Of a stretch of 64,000 nucleotides of DNA, positions 51,309-60,328 are shown piece by piece. Position 1 is the first letter of the stretch. Each line of letters opens with the position of its first letter. A program made the position numbers and the translations under genes. The notes beneath the pieces are model-generated. The model was not told the origin of the DNA. It searched no databases and was given only the letters and a program-made list of their open reading frames with translations. This stretch comes from Chloroflexota bacterium. GTDB lineage: Bacteria > Chloroflexota > Anaerolineae > Anaerolineales > Anaerolineaceae. The stretch covers positions 62,001 to 126,000 of the forward strand of contig JAKQJC010000022.1 in assembly GCA_029561345.1 (NCBI GenBank), read 5' to 3'.

Positions 51309-53195
51309 ATGTCCAGAAAATGGTTTCTTTTGATTGTTTTGAGCCTGGCGCTGAGTGCCTGTCAGGGAAATCCGACTGTGACCATACGCACGGCCGCACC
51401 CACGGTTAAGGGGCAGCCCACACTGCTCGCCGTTCAGCCTGCTGCAGCCGTCGTTCCGGAGCCGGAAACCGCCATTCATGATATTCAAGGGGCGGCTCAC
51501 CATTCGCCGATGGAGGGGAAGACGGTTGAAAATGTGCGCGGCCTGGTAACGGCTGTGCGCAGCGACGGCTTTTATATCCAAAGCGCAACACCTGATGAAG
51601 ATCCTTCGACTTCGGAAGGCATCTTGGTTTTCACAGAATCGACCCCGAAAATCAAAATTGGCGATGCGGTGGCGGTGACTGGCACGGTGATGGAATATTA
51701 TTCTGGCGGCGAAGTAACCGGCAACCTTTCGGTGACGGAAATTGCCAAGCCCAAATTCTCCATTCTTTCCAGCGGCAATACCCTGCCCGATCCGGTGATC
51801 ATTGGCGAGGGCGGGCGCAAGCCGCCCACGCAGATAATTGATGACGATGTCAAGGGATCGGTTAAGAATTCTGGTATTTTTGACCCTGAAACCGATGGCC
51901 TTGATTTTTACGAGACGTTTGAATCGATGCGGGTGCAGGTGAACAATGCCGTGGTGGTTGGCCCAACCAATAAATACAAGGAAACGGTCATTTTGCCGAA
52001 TGGCGGCAAAGATGCTTCCCTGCGCACACCGCGCGGGGGGATGCTGCTGCGAGAAAATGATGCCAACCCGGAGATGATAGTCATTGATGATATGTTCATG
52101 ATTGTGCCGAATATGAAGGTGGGAGATAAGTTCACCGAACCCCTGGTGGGCATTATGGACTACAACTTTGGTTATTTTAAGATTCAGGTCACCGGACGGC
52201 CCAAAACCGCGGATGGCGGACTGATCCGCTCGGAGGCGGCGCCAGCGGCTGCTGAAGACCAGCTTTCAATCGCCAGTTACAACCTGACCAATTTTGACCC
52301 GCTGGATGAGGCGCTGCGCTTTGAGCTGGCGGCTGAACATATTGTGAAGGTGATGCAGTCGCCTGATATTATCGGTTTGCAGGAAGTGCAGGATAATGAT
52401 GGGCCAGCCAATACTGGCAAGGTGACCGCTGAAAAAACCTACCAGATGCTGGTGGATGCGATCAAGGCGGCCGATGGACCAGAATATGCCTTCGTGGATA
52501 TTGCCCCGGAGGATTGCAAAGACGGCGGTGAAACCGGCGGTAATATTCGTGTAGGTTATCTTTTCCGCACCGATCGCGGCCTGAGTTTTGAAGCCCGGGC
52601 GGGCGGAGATGCGGTCAGCCCGGTGGAAGTGATCAATAACAATGGGGCAGCGAGCCTTTCATTCAACCCTGGCCGGATTGACCCCACCAACACGGCTTTT
52701 TTGGACAGCCGTAAACCCCTTGCTGCCGAGTTCACCTTCAAAGGTAAACAGGTCATTGTCATCAACAATCATTTCAACTCCAAAGGCGGCGACCAGCCGG
52801 TATTTGGCGAGAACCAGCCGCCGTTACTGGTTTCAGAAGTGCAGCGCCTTAAACAGGCTGAGGTGGTGAAGACTTTTGTAGGTGAGATTCTGGCGATTAA
52901 CCCGGATGCCAATATTGTTGTGCTGGGCGACCTTAACGATTTTGGCTTCTCGAAGTCCGTTCAGACCCTTATCAGCGTGGGGTTGGTCAATCTTTATGAT
53001 TTGCTCCCTGAGGAAGAAAGATATTCATATCTCTACACTGGCAATTCGCAATCGCTGGACCATATTCTGGTCAGCCCGCATCTGTTTCAACAAGCAAAGC
53101 CAGTGTTCAGCGTGCTGCATTTGAATGCTGAATTCTTTGATACCCGCCGGCTTTCCGACCATGACCCACTGCTGGTGCGGATGACCCTGCCATGA
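51309..53195 (+). CDS. Lipoprotein with OB-fold and endonuclease/exonuclease/phosphatase domain
   Basis: A 628-residue exported lipoprotein. Signal peptide KWFLLIVLSLALSAC ends in a lipobox (C18). A domain at about 60-150 (VRGLVTAVRSDGFYIQS, DAVAVTGTVMEYY) is an OB-fold like those of extracellular nucleases. The C-terminal EEP domain (about 315-628) shows metal and catalytic residues in IASYNLTNFD, IIGLQEVQDNDG, INNHFNSKGGD, VLGDLNDFGFS and LSDHDPLLV. It probably degrades extracellular DNA. The start at 51309 has GGAGGAA upstream. Confidence 0.88.
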   Translation: MSRKWFLLIVLSLALSACQGNPTVTIRTAAPTVKGQPTLLAVQPAAAVVPEPETAIHDIQGAAHHSPMEGKTVENVRGLVTAVRSDGFYIQSATPDEDPSTSEGILVFTESTPKIKIGDAVAVTGTVMEYYSGGEVTGNLSVTEIAKPKFSILSSGNTLPDPVIIGEGGRKPPTQIIDDDVKGSVKNSGIFDPETDGLDFYETFESMRVQVNNAVVVGPTNKYKETVILPNGGKDASLRTPRGGMLLRENDANPEMIVIDDMFMIVPNMKVGDKFTEPLVGIMDYNFGYFKIQVTGRPKTADGGLIRSEAAPAAAEDQLSIASYNLTNFDPLDEALRFELAAEHIVKVMQSPDIIGLQEVQDNDGPANTGKVTAEKTYQMLVDAIKAADGPEYAFVDIAPEDCKDGGETGGNIRVGYLFRTDRGLSFEARAGGDAVSPVEVINNNGAASLSFNPGRIDPTNTAFLDSRKPLAAEFTFKGKQVIVINNHFNSKGGDQPVFGENQPPLLVSEVQRLKQAEVVKTFVGEILAINPDANIVVLGDLNDFGFSKSVQTLISVGLVNLYDLLPEEERYSYLYTGNSQSLDHILVSPHLFQQAKPVFSVLHLNAEFFDTRRLSDHDPLLVRMTLP

Positions 53196-54229
53196 AGCGG
53201 ATTTTGATCTGCTGGTGCTTTGTTAGCCTGTTGGTGATGAATAGCTGCACCAAATCTACGGTGCAACCGGCCACCGCGCCTGCGTCTGCCGGGAGTGTGA
53301 GAGAAGTACCTGTGGTGGAAATTCCTCTGGAAGGAGACCTGGCTGACGCGAAGGCTGAAATTTCGGGCTTGACCTGGTGCGGCGACCATTTGATCCTGAT
53401 TCCCCAATATCCGGCGCGTTTTGCCCCCAAGGATAAAAGCTATTTCTATACCTTGACGAAAGCGGAGATCCTCGATTCGCTGGCGCAAAACCCGCTGCGG
53501 GCGTTAAAACCATCACCTGTGGAACTGGATGATGGGGAAGCCAGTCAATTACCCGGTTATGAAGGCTTTGAAGCGGCGGCCTGCTTTGGCGAGCATTTTT
53601 ACGCGGCCGTGGAAACGAAGTCAGGCGACCGGATGATGGGTTATTTGTTTGTGGGTAAGGTGAATGAAGCGCTCACTGAAATCAAGCTGGATAAAGGCAG
53701 CCGGAAAGAACTCCCTCCGCAGGCCAAAATTGATAATTTCACCAATGAAGCGCTGGCCTGGACAGGAGAAGGTATATTATCTTTCTATGAAGCCAATGGG
53801 GCCAAGGTTAATCCCGATGCGCACGCCCTGGTTTTTGACCGGCAGTTCAACCCCCAGAAAAACGCCCCGATGCCTTCTTTGGAATATCGCCTGACCGATG
53901 CCACACCAGTGGATGAAGCTGGAAATTTCTGGGTGATCAATTATTTCTATCCGGGAGATACCAAAATTAAACCAGATTCAGACCCGCTGGCCCTGAACGG
54001 AGAAGGCGCAAGCCATCAGGTGAGTGAGAATGTTGAGCGACTGGTGCAACTGCACTGGGATGGAGAAAAAATCAGCTTGGGAGAACATGCGCCTATCTGG
54101 CTGCAATTGCGGGATAATGGAGAGGCGCGGAACTGGGAAGGCCTGGCTCAGCTGGATGATAAAGGCTTTTTGCTGGTGACAGACACCCATCCCAGGACTA
54201 TTTTGGGTTTTGTGAAAGCGAATCCTTAA
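53192..54229 (+). CDS. Lipoprotein, esterase-like phytase/beta-propeller-like
   Basis: A 345-residue exported lipoprotein. The signal peptide CFVSLLVMNSC ends in a lipobox; a Thr/Ala tether follows. The remaining 310 residues are beta-rich with repeats like ISGLTWCGDHLILIPQ, YEGFEAAACFGEHFYAAVE, NEALAWTGEGILSFYEANG and NWEGLAQLDDKGFLLVTDTHP. This is the pattern of esterase-like phytase/SdiA-regulated propellers, which often bind metals. Catalytic activity cannot be judged. Its ATG overlaps the nuclease gene stop by 4 bases. Confidence 0.7.
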   Translation: MKRILICWCFVSLLVMNSCTKSTVQPATAPASAGSVREVPVVEIPLEGDLADAKAEISGLTWCGDHLILIPQYPARFAPKDKSYFYTLTKAEILDSLAQNPLRALKPSPVELDDGEASQLPGYEGFEAAACFGEHFYAAVETKSGDRMMGYLFVGKVNEALTEIKLDKGSRKELPPQAKIDNFTNEALAWTGEGILSFYEANGAKVNPDAHALVFDRQFNPQKNAPMPSLEYRLTDATPVDEAGNFWVINYFYPGDTKIKPDSDPLALNGEGASHQVSENVERLVQLHWDGEKISLGEHAPIWLQLRDNGEARNWEGLAQLDDKGFLLVTDTHPRTILGFVKANP

Positions 54230-54335
54230 CGATTTGATCAACAATTTTTAAGGAAAATGGGTATTTTAGCAGTTTACTTGTATGACATTTTAATGATAAG
54301 ATTAACAACCTGATCAAAATATCCTAGGAGGTCAA

Positions 54336-55337
54336 ATGACTGCTGTTTCACCTGGATCGCTGTACCAAACTCCAAAGAAATTCGGTTTAAGTATTCGGAC
54401 ATGGCGGCAAATTAAGGAAGCCTTGTTTGGTTATGCCTTATTGGCGCCAGCCATTATCCTCCTGCTGGTTTTTGAATTTTACCCGCTGTTTTTTGGCATG
54501 TATATTTCCATGTGCGAGTGGAAATTGACCTGTGTCAAGTTTATTGGCCTGGCCAATTATGCCAAAGCCTTCAGCGATCCGGCCATGTGGCATTCCTTGT
54601 TAATCACCGCCACCTATTCAGTCATTTCGGTGCCGGTGCAGCTGGGTTTGGGTTTGGTGCTGGCCTACCTGCTGTTCCAGAAGGTGCGCGGGCTGGCTAT
54701 TTTCCGCATGATGTTTTTCATGCCTTACATCACCACCACCGTGGCATCGGCGGCCGTCTGGGCTTATCTCTTTAACCCCACCTCCGGGTTGATCAATGAA
54801 GCCATGAGCGTGATCGGGCTTCCTGGCCTAAAATGGCTGGGAGAGACCAAAGGGATCTTTGCCATGCTGGCTGGCACAGTCGGATTACCTTTGCCGGCCT
54901 GGGCAGCCGGCCCCAGTCTGGCACTGATTTCTTTGATTATTTATACTACCTGGGTCTTTGTGGGTTATGACATTGTCATTTTCCTGGGTGGCCTGGGGAA
55001 TATTCCTGGGGAGCTCTATGATGCGGCCAAGGTGGATGGCGCCGAAGGGTGGCAATTATTCCGCTACATTACGCTTCCTTTGCTTTCGCCAACCACCTTT
55101 TTCCTGCTGATTATCACCGTCATCGGCACCTTTAAGGCCTTCAACCATATCTATATTATGACGATGGGCGGGCCGGGCGACGCAACCACGACCTCCAGCA
55201 TCTATATCTTCAACCAGCTGGTGGTGTATGGGCGGTATAGTTACAGTGCGGCGTTGTCGTTTGTGGTCTTCATTGTCATCCTTGCTCTGACCATCATTCA
55301 GAACAAGGTGGCTGGTTCACGCGTGGTGTACGATTAG
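54336..55337 (+). CDS. Sugar ABC transporter permease (MalF/UgpA type)
   Basis: A 333-residue inner-membrane permease. Six to seven helices start with LFGYALLAPAIILLLVFEFYP as landmark. The EAA loop that touches the ATPase is LYDAAKVDGAEGWQLFRYITLPLL. No ATPase gene follows; a shared MsmK/UgpC-type ATPase elsewhere is usual. The ATG has AGGAGG 6 bases before. Operon order permease, permease, binding protein. Confidence 0.93.
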   Translation: MTAVSPGSLYQTPKKFGLSIRTWRQIKEALFGYALLAPAIILLLVFEFYPLFFGMYISMCEWKLTCVKFIGLANYAKAFSDPAMWHSLLITATYSVISVPVQLGLGLVLAYLLFQKVRGLAIFRMMFFMPYITTTVASAAVWAYLFNPTSGLINEAMSVIGLPGLKWLGETKGIFAMLAGTVGLPLPAWAAGPSLALISLIIYTTWVFVGYDIVIFLGGLGNIPGELYDAAKVDGAEGWQLFRYITLPLLSPTTFFLLIITVIGTFKAFNHIYIMTMGGPGDATTTSSIYIFNQLVVYGRYSYSAALSFVVFIVILALTIIQNKVAGSRVVYD

Positions 55338-55355
55338 GCAGAGGCAGGAAGTAAA

Positions 55356-56261
55356 ATGAGCGAATCCACTCTTTCTCAAACACGAAAAAATGAACGGCAT
55401 CCGTTCAATTGGGGGCGGTTCTTTATCTATGTGGTATTGGTCATTGGTGCACTGGTATCAGTGATCCCCTTTGTTTACATGGTGCTGTCATCTTTCAAGA
55501 GCTACGGCAGCGTCATTGCCAATAATTTCTGGCCGTGGTGGCCGTTTGGCACTGAACCACTGCAATTCAGCAATTACCCTGAGGCGATCACGGATATCGG
55601 TTTTGATAAAACCTGGAATATGCCGCTGTTCTTCCGTTACCTGGCGAACAGCCTGATCGTATCTGGGTGTATTGTTCTGGGCACCGTAACCACCTCCACC
55701 CTGGCCGCTTACGCTTTTGCATACATCAAGGTTCCCGGTAAAAGCCTGATGTTTCTGCTGATTTTGGCAACCCTGATGATCCCCAATGATCTGACCCTGG
55801 TCCCAAAGCTGGTCATGATGTACAACTTCAAGTGGTATAACAATTACCAGGCTCTGATCATCCCCTTCACCGTGAGCGTCTTTGGTATTTTCCTGCTGCG
55901 GCAATATTTCATGCAGATTCCCAAGGATCTTTTTGACGCTGCCAAAATTGACGGGGCCGGGCACCTGCGTTACCTCTGGTCCATTGTGATGCCTCTGAGC
56001 AAACCGGCCCTGATCACTATTGCCCTGCTGAACTTCATCTGGTCCTGGGACAGCTTTAAATGGCCGCTGCTGGTGACCCGCGACAGTTCGATGCGCGTGC
56101 TGGCGGTTGGTTTGCAGCAGTTCCTGGTTGGGGAAGGCGGCACCAAGATTCACCTGATGATGGCATTCGCCTCCATGGTGGTGGTACCAGTTCTCATTTT
56201 TTACTTTTTCACCCAGAAATACTTCACAGAAGGTATTGCCAAAACTGGCATCAAGGGTTAA
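55356..56261 (+). CDS. Sugar ABC transporter permease (MalG/UgpE type)
   Basis: A 301-residue permease with six helices and the EAA motif FDAAKIDGAGHLRYLWSIVMPL. It pairs with the preceding MalF-type permease. It starts 18 bases after it, with GGCAGGAAG ahead of the ATG. The C-terminus KYFTEGIAKTGIKG is the typical G-I-K-G end of MalG-type permeases. Sugar unknown; the solute-binding protein gene follows after a structured gap. Confidence 0.93.
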   Translation: MSESTLSQTRKNERHPFNWGRFFIYVVLVIGALVSVIPFVYMVLSSFKSYGSVIANNFWPWWPFGTEPLQFSNYPEAITDIGFDKTWNMPLFFRYLANSLIVSGCIVLGTVTTSTLAAYAFAYIKVPGKSLMFLLILATLMIPNDLTLVPKLVMMYNFKWYNNYQALIIPFTVSVFGIFLLRQYFMQIPKDLFDAAKIDGAGHLRYLWSIVMPLSKPALITIALLNFIWSWDSFKWPLLVTRDSSMRVLAVGLQQFLVGEGGTKIHLMMAFASMVVVPVLIFYFFTQKYFTEGIAKTGIKG

Positions 56262-56282
56262 ACTTTGTTAGTCGGAACGGGG

Positions 56283-56313
56283 TGCCAGTGCGACTTGGTC
56301 AGTCAGACTGGCA
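56283..56313 (+). repeat. Inverted repeat between permease and binding-protein genes
   Basis: TGCCAGT (56283-56289) and ACTGGCA (56307-56313) form a 7-base perfect stem with a 17-base loop and no T-tract. In other sugar ABC operons such intergenic hairpins set mRNA stability so that the binding protein is made in excess; that role here is inference. Confidence 0.45.
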
Positions 56314-56353
56314 GCCTCTTAAACCAACAAAATTCTAGAAGGAGAGAAGAAAA

Positions 56354-57835
56354 ATGCGTTCACTGTATAAGTTGACCATGGTTCTGGTGGTTCTGTCGAT
56401 GGTCCTTGCGGCCTGCACGACCCCCACCGCCGCCCCCACCGCCGCCCCCAAGGCGACGGATGTTCCCGCCGCCAAGGCGACGGAAGCCCCCAAACCCACC
56501 GAAGCCCCCAAACCCACTGAAGCCCCCAAACCCACCGAAGTTCCGGTTGTCGAAGTTGCCAATCCCCCGGCCACCCCTGAACAGGTTGATGCCATTTCTC
56601 TGGAAGGCAAGAAAATCGAAGTGACCTTCTGGCATAACCGCTCAGAAAAAGACCAGGCTTTCCTGCAGGGCATGCTCGATGAATTCAACGCCAGCAACCC
56701 TTACGGCATCACTGCCAAAGCCGAAATCGGCGGCGCCTCCTACAATGACCTCTACACCAAGGTCAGCGCTGCCATCCAGGCCGGACAGCCCCCGTCAATG
56801 TCCCTCGCTTACCAAAACCAGGCTGCTTTCTACCGCGGCCAGGGTGCGGTCATCGATCTGAACCCCTTCATCAAGAGCAGCAAGTACGGCTTCACTGAAG
56901 AAGACCTGAAAGATTACTTCCCTGCGTTCCTTGCCAGCGATGCCAATCCCCAGTACAAGGGCGAAATTCTGGGCTTCCCGACCCAGCGCTCGATGGATGT
57001 CATGTACTATAACGTGGACTGGCTGAATGCCCTGGGCTACACCGAACCCCCCAAAGACTGGGCGACCTTCGAGGAAATCGTCTGCAAAGCTGCCAAAGAA
57101 ACCGATAAATACGGTTGGGCTTTCCGCCACGATGCCTCTAACTTCGCTTCCATGGTGTTCTCCAATGGCGGCCGCATCATCGCCGAAGATGGTTCCGCCT
57201 ACGTGTTCAACAGCGATGCCGGCGTGGCCGCTGCGACGACCGTGAAGAATGTCTTCGCCAACAAGTGCGCTGTTGAAATTCCCACCAGCGAAAAATACGG
57301 CGAACAGACCCGCTTTGGCAATGGCCAGGTTCTCTTTGTCTTCGCTTCTTCCTCCGGCCTGCTTTACTACAAGGATGCCGTGGAAAAAGGCGCCAACTTC
57401 AAGTGGTCCATCGCCATGCTGCCCAACAGCGGCAAGCCTGCTGTGAACCTCTACGGCGCGAGCATCTCTGTCTACAAGACCACCCCCGAACAGGAACTGG
57501 CCGCCTGGCTGGTGATCAAATTCCTGGGTGAAAAAGAACAGACTTCCCGCTGGGCCATCCAGACTGGTTATCTGCCCGTGCGCGCCTCCGCCAAGGAAGC
57601 CGTGATCACCTCTGAAAAGTGGGGCCCCGTGGCCGAAGCTTACGCTCAGATGTTTGATTGGGCTCAGTACGCGATGGTTGAAGCTCCCGTGGCCGGTTAC
57701 GACCCTGTACGCTCGATCATTGACACCGATGTCATGAGCAAGATCGTTGCCGATCCTACCCTGGATCCCAAGACCCTGCTCGACGCCGCTGTCGCCGCTG
57801 CGAATGCCGTTTTGGCTGAAAACGCCCCTAAATAA
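56354..57835 (+). CDS. Sugar ABC transporter solute-binding lipoprotein
   Basis: A 493-residue extracellular binding protein. Signal peptide LTMVLVVLSMVLAAC ends in a lipobox; a long Ala/Pro/Thr/Lys tether (about 20-70) includes three EAPKPT units encoded by an 18-base tandem repeat. The rest is a MalE/UgpB-type two-lobed domain (VTFWHNRSEKDQAFLQG, MDVMYYNVDWLNALG). Codons end almost entirely in C or G, unlike the neighbours, which points to very high expression. ATG with AAGGAGAG. A strong terminator follows. Confidence 0.95.
   Translation: MRSLYKLTMVLVVLSMVLAACTTPTAAPTAAPKATDVPAAKATEAPKPTEAPKPTEAPKPTEVPVVEVANPPATPEQVDAISLEGKKIEVTFWHNRSEKDQAFLQGMLDEFNASNPYGITAKAEIGGASYNDLYTKVSAAIQAGQPPSMSLAYQNQAAFYRGQGAVIDLNPFIKSSKYGFTEEDLKDYFPAFLASDANPQYKGEILGFPTQRSMDVMYYNVDWLNALGYTEPPKDWATFEEIVCKAAKETDKYGWAFRHDASNFASMVFSNGGRIIAEDGSAYVFNSDAGVAAATTVKNVFANKCAVEIPTSEKYGEQTRFGNGQVLFVFASSSGLLYYKDAVEKGANFKWSIAMLPNSGKPAVNLYGASISVYKTTPEQELAAWLVIKFLGEKEQTSRWAIQTGYLPVRASAKEAVITSEKWGPVAEAYAQMFDWAQYAMVEAPVAGYDPVRSIIDTDVMSKIVADPTLDPKTLLDAAVAAANAVLAENAPK
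56483..56536 (+). repeat. 18-base tandem repeat, three copies
   Basis: Three nearly identical 18-base units, each reading GAAGCCCCCAAACCCAC plus C or T, encode the EAPKPT repeats of the lipoprotein tether. Copy number may vary between strains. Confidence 0.8.
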
Positions 57836-57856
57836 ATCAAGTTCTAAATGACCAAG

Positions 57857-57889
57857 ATCCCCTCTTCCCCTGGAAGGGGGGATTTTTTT
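57857..57889 (+). terminator. Terminator of the ABC operon
   Basis: 12-base stem with one G-T wobble (ATCCCCTCTTCC with GGAAGGGGGGAT), 3-base loop and a seven-T tract. It insulates the tmRNA promoter just downstream. Confidence 0.88.
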
Positions 57890-57894
57890 ATTCA

Positions 57895-57923
57895 TTGTGC
57901 AATTGGGTGAACTTGGGTATAAT
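57895..57923 (+). promoter_or_regulatory. Promoter of tmRNA
   Basis: TTGTGC (57895-57900), 17-base spacer, TATAAT (57918-57923). The expected start near 57930-57934 coincides with the mature 5' end of tmRNA. Confidence 0.7.
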
Positions 57924-57933
57924 AGACATGTTT

Positions 57934-58325
57934 GGGGATGACAGGCTTCGACGGAGGAGGCTGGCCCCGGATTGCGAGCCGAGAGGTACCGACCTCGTAA
58001 AATCAGTACAAAAAATCAAGTGCCAATCGCACTTCCTACGCTGCTCTCCCTCTCGCTGCATAAGCTGAGTGAGGCTGCACTGGTCTCTACGGAGGCCACG
58101 TCTGCCAGTCCCGCTTTCTGACCGGTGATTGACCAGGCGTAACAAAGTCAGAATGCTGTGCGTGACGTTGCTAAGCGCATAAAAGAGGGCTTTCGGGTCC
58201 AAGCAACTGGCCTGATGCGCGCCTCGTCGGCTGGCAAACTTCGGGTAAGATTCATAGGCTGACTACGCTTGTAGATATTCGAGGGACGAATCTTTCGGAC
58301 GCGGGTTCGACTCCCGCCATCTCCA
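57934..58325 (+). ncRNA. ssrA: tmRNA (transfer-messenger RNA)
   Basis: Rescues stalled ribosomes together with SmpB. The 5' end GGGGATGACAGGCTTCGACG pairs with CATCTCC near the 3' end as a tRNA-like acceptor stem, and the T-arm GCGGGTTCGACTCCCGC is canonical. The tag reading frame (58022-58063) encodes ANRTSYAALPLAA and a TAA stop; the C-terminal LAA is the degron read by ClpXP/ClpAP. After the stem the DNA reads ACCT, so the CCA end is not fully encoded and the last bases must be added by tRNA nucleotidyltransferase. The molecule is one-piece, not permuted. Confidence 0.96.
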
Positions 58326-58338
58326 CCTGACGGTGAAG

Positions 58339-58370
58339 GAGCGCACTTGAGGGTGCGCTCTTTGTTTTTT
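58339..58370 (+). terminator. Terminator of tmRNA
   Basis: 8-base stem GAGCGCAC with GTGCGCTC, 6-base loop and a T-rich tract (TTTGTTTTTT), starting 14 bases past the mature RNA. Confidence 0.85.
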
Positions 58371-58414
58371 CAATGGATTTTTTTGTGTTGAATTAGGAAA
58401 GGATATTGTGACCC

Positions 58415-60259
58415 ATGATGCATCTCACTCTGGTTCCTGAACCTCGTATTGTAAAAAAACTGGAAGGCATGCATGACATTCAGGATCACCGCCTCATCAC
58501 GTTTTCAGGGATTGCCCCCCAAAAAGGAATGGGCCTGGCTGAACCCCTGCAGCAGGCATTGAGCCGCCATCAAATCCAATGGGATATTTTTGCCAGCTCA
58601 GCCGTCCCGGCTGAGCGGATTGGCATTCGCCTGGTTCTCAGCCCGGCTTCTGAACGCGATGCGCAGGCTTACCGCCTGAGTATTCACCCAGATGAAATCA
58701 GCATTGTGGCAGCGGCCGAAGCGGGTCTCTGGTATGGGGTCTGCACCCTGGCGCAGATTATTGACCAGGCAGGTAAAACATTGCCCTGCCTTGAGATCCA
58801 CGACTGGCCGGATTTTGCCGTGCGGGGTGTGATGCTGGATATCAGCCGTGATAAGGTGCCCACCATGGAAACCTTGCTGGACCTGGTGGAAAAACTGGCT
58901 TCGTGGAAGGTCAACCAGATTCAACTCTATACGGAACACACTTTTGCCTATCAGAAACATCCGCTTGTCTGGGAACAAGCTTCTCCCATCACGGGTGAGG
59001 AAATTCTGCAGTTAGATGCGTTTTGCCGGGAGAGATACATTGAGCTGGTGCCAAACCAGAACACCTTCGGTCACATGCACCGCTGGCTGACTCACAAGGA
59101 ATATCTGCCCCTGGCCGAGGTTGAGGATGGTTATATGACTCCCTGGGGGCCCCAATCGGGCCCTTACAGCCTGTGTCCTGAAGATCCCAGGAGCCTGGAA
59201 CTGGTGGAAGGATTGCTGGATGAACTGCTGCCGCATTTCTCAAGCAAAACAGTGAACGTGGGCTGTGATGAGACTTTCGATGTGGGGCAGGGACGCAGCA
59301 AAGCCGCCGTGGAGGCGCGCGGCGCCGGACAGGTTTATCTGGATTATGTTTTGAAAGTGTACGAAAGCCTGCGCCGCAGGGGATACCAGACCCAGTTCTG
59401 GGGAGACATTATTATTGAGCACCCTGATCTGGTGCCTTCCTTACCCAAAGACATCATTGCCCTGGAATGGGGTTATGAGGCGCAGCATCCCTTCGACCAA
59501 CACGGCGCCTGTTTTGCCGCAGCCGGCATTCCGTTTTATGTGTGCCCGGGTACCTCTTCGTGGTGCACCCTGGGCGGCCGGACTAAAAACGCTTTGGGCA
59601 ATTTGTTGAATGCAGCGGAGAATGGTTTGAAGCATGGGGCAAATGGCTACCTTAACACAGATTGGGGTGATAATGGCCACTGGCAGACCATGCCCATTTA
59701 TTACCTGGGCCTGTTGGCAGGCGCTGCTTACAGCTGGTGCCTGGAAGCCAACCGCGGCCTGGATATTGCGGAGGCTCTGAACCGGCATGTCTTTATGGAT
59801 CCTAACGGGAAAATGGGCCGCCTGGCTTATGACCTCGGCGAAGTATACCGGGCAGCCGGTTTTGAGCCGCACAACAGCTCGGTGCTTTTCTGGATTTTGC
59901 AATGGTCCGCGGAAAGGCTGATGGAAAGGAAGGCCAGCTTTCCGGAGGGATTTATTGCCAAAACGCAGGCTGCACTGGACGCAGCCATGGCGCAAATGGA
60001 TGGACAGGCCATGCAGCGGCCGGATGCAGAGCTGGTGGCGGCAGAATTTCGCCTGACCGCAAAGATGATGCAGCATGCGCTTAATCGCCTTGATTTCTTC
60101 CTTACCCAAGATAAGAGAAAGGCAGCGGGATTGCGAACGGAACTGGAAGAAATTCTCGCCGAATACCGCCGGATTTGGCTGGAACGCAACCGCCCAGGCG
60201 GCCTGGTCGAATCTATTGGCCGACTGGAAGCGCTGCGCAAAGATTATTTGCCAGACTGA
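58415..60259 (+). CDS. GH20-family beta-N-acetylhexosaminidase
   Basis: A 614-residue enzyme releasing terminal GlcNAc/GalNAc. A GH20b-like N-terminal alpha/beta domain (1-125) is followed by a TIM-barrel starting at FAVRGVMLDISRDKVP. The catalytic Asp-Glu pair is in NVGCDETFD (D285, E286), with PNQNTFGHM and ALEWGYEA also fitting the barrel. The C-terminal 180 residues are helical. There is no signal peptide, so it acts in the cytosol on imported oligosaccharides, in keeping with the ABC transporter upstream. The start is the first of two ATGs behind GGAAAGGA. Confidence 0.88.
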   Translation: MMHLTLVPEPRIVKKLEGMHDIQDHRLITFSGIAPQKGMGLAEPLQQALSRHQIQWDIFASSAVPAERIGIRLVLSPASERDAQAYRLSIHPDEISIVAAAEAGLWYGVCTLAQIIDQAGKTLPCLEIHDWPDFAVRGVMLDISRDKVPTMETLLDLVEKLASWKVNQIQLYTEHTFAYQKHPLVWEQASPITGEEILQLDAFCRERYIELVPNQNTFGHMHRWLTHKEYLPLAEVEDGYMTPWGPQSGPYSLCPEDPRSLELVEGLLDELLPHFSSKTVNVGCDETFDVGQGRSKAAVEARGAGQVYLDYVLKVYESLRRRGYQTQFWGDIIIEHPDLVPSLPKDIIALEWGYEAQHPFDQHGACFAAAGIPFYVCPGTSSWCTLGGRTKNALGNLLNAAENGLKHGANGYLNTDWGDNGHWQTMPIYYLGLLAGAAYSWCLEANRGLDIAEALNRHVFMDPNGKMGRLAYDLGEVYRAAGFEPHNSSVLFWILQWSAERLMERKASFPEGFIAKTQAALDAAMAQMDGQAMQRPDAELVAAEFRLTAKMMQHALNRLDFFLTQDKRKAAGLRTELEEILAEYRRIWLERNRPGGLVESIGRLEALRKDYLPD

Positions 60260-60275
60260 GAGTCTTTTATAAATT

Positions 60276-60303
60276 GACGGGCTGCCTATGCAGGCAGCCC
60301 GTC
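60276..60303. terminator. Hairpin between convergent genes
   Basis: 11-base stem GACGGGCTGCC with its complement and a 6-base loop; no long T-tract on the plus strand. Lies between the GH20 gene and the convergent methyltransferase gene. Confidence 0.65.
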
Positions 60304-60328
60304 TTGATGTGCTGGTTAATGCCAAGTT

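Noticed and set aside
54230..54335. Two TGATCA-centred hexamers before the sugar ABC operon as a LacI-type operator
   Set aside because: The flanks do not form a shared longer palindrome, and hexamer palindromes are common by chance.
56360..56635. Gly-rich and Pro-rich short open frames at the start of the binding-protein gene
   Set aside because: They are other-frame readings of the Ala/Pro/Thr tether repeats.
56795..57895. Open frame (366 codons) opposite the solute-binding protein
   Set aside because: A product of the strong codon bias of the sense gene, which removes stops from the other strand.
57888..58202. Open frame on the minus strand across tmRNA
   Set aside because: The region is tmRNA, with acceptor stem, T-arm and tag frame; the frame is coincidental.
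59441..60325. Open frame opposite the GH20 gene
   Set aside because: Antisense shadow with no domain; the sense gene has the catalytic Asp-Glu pair.
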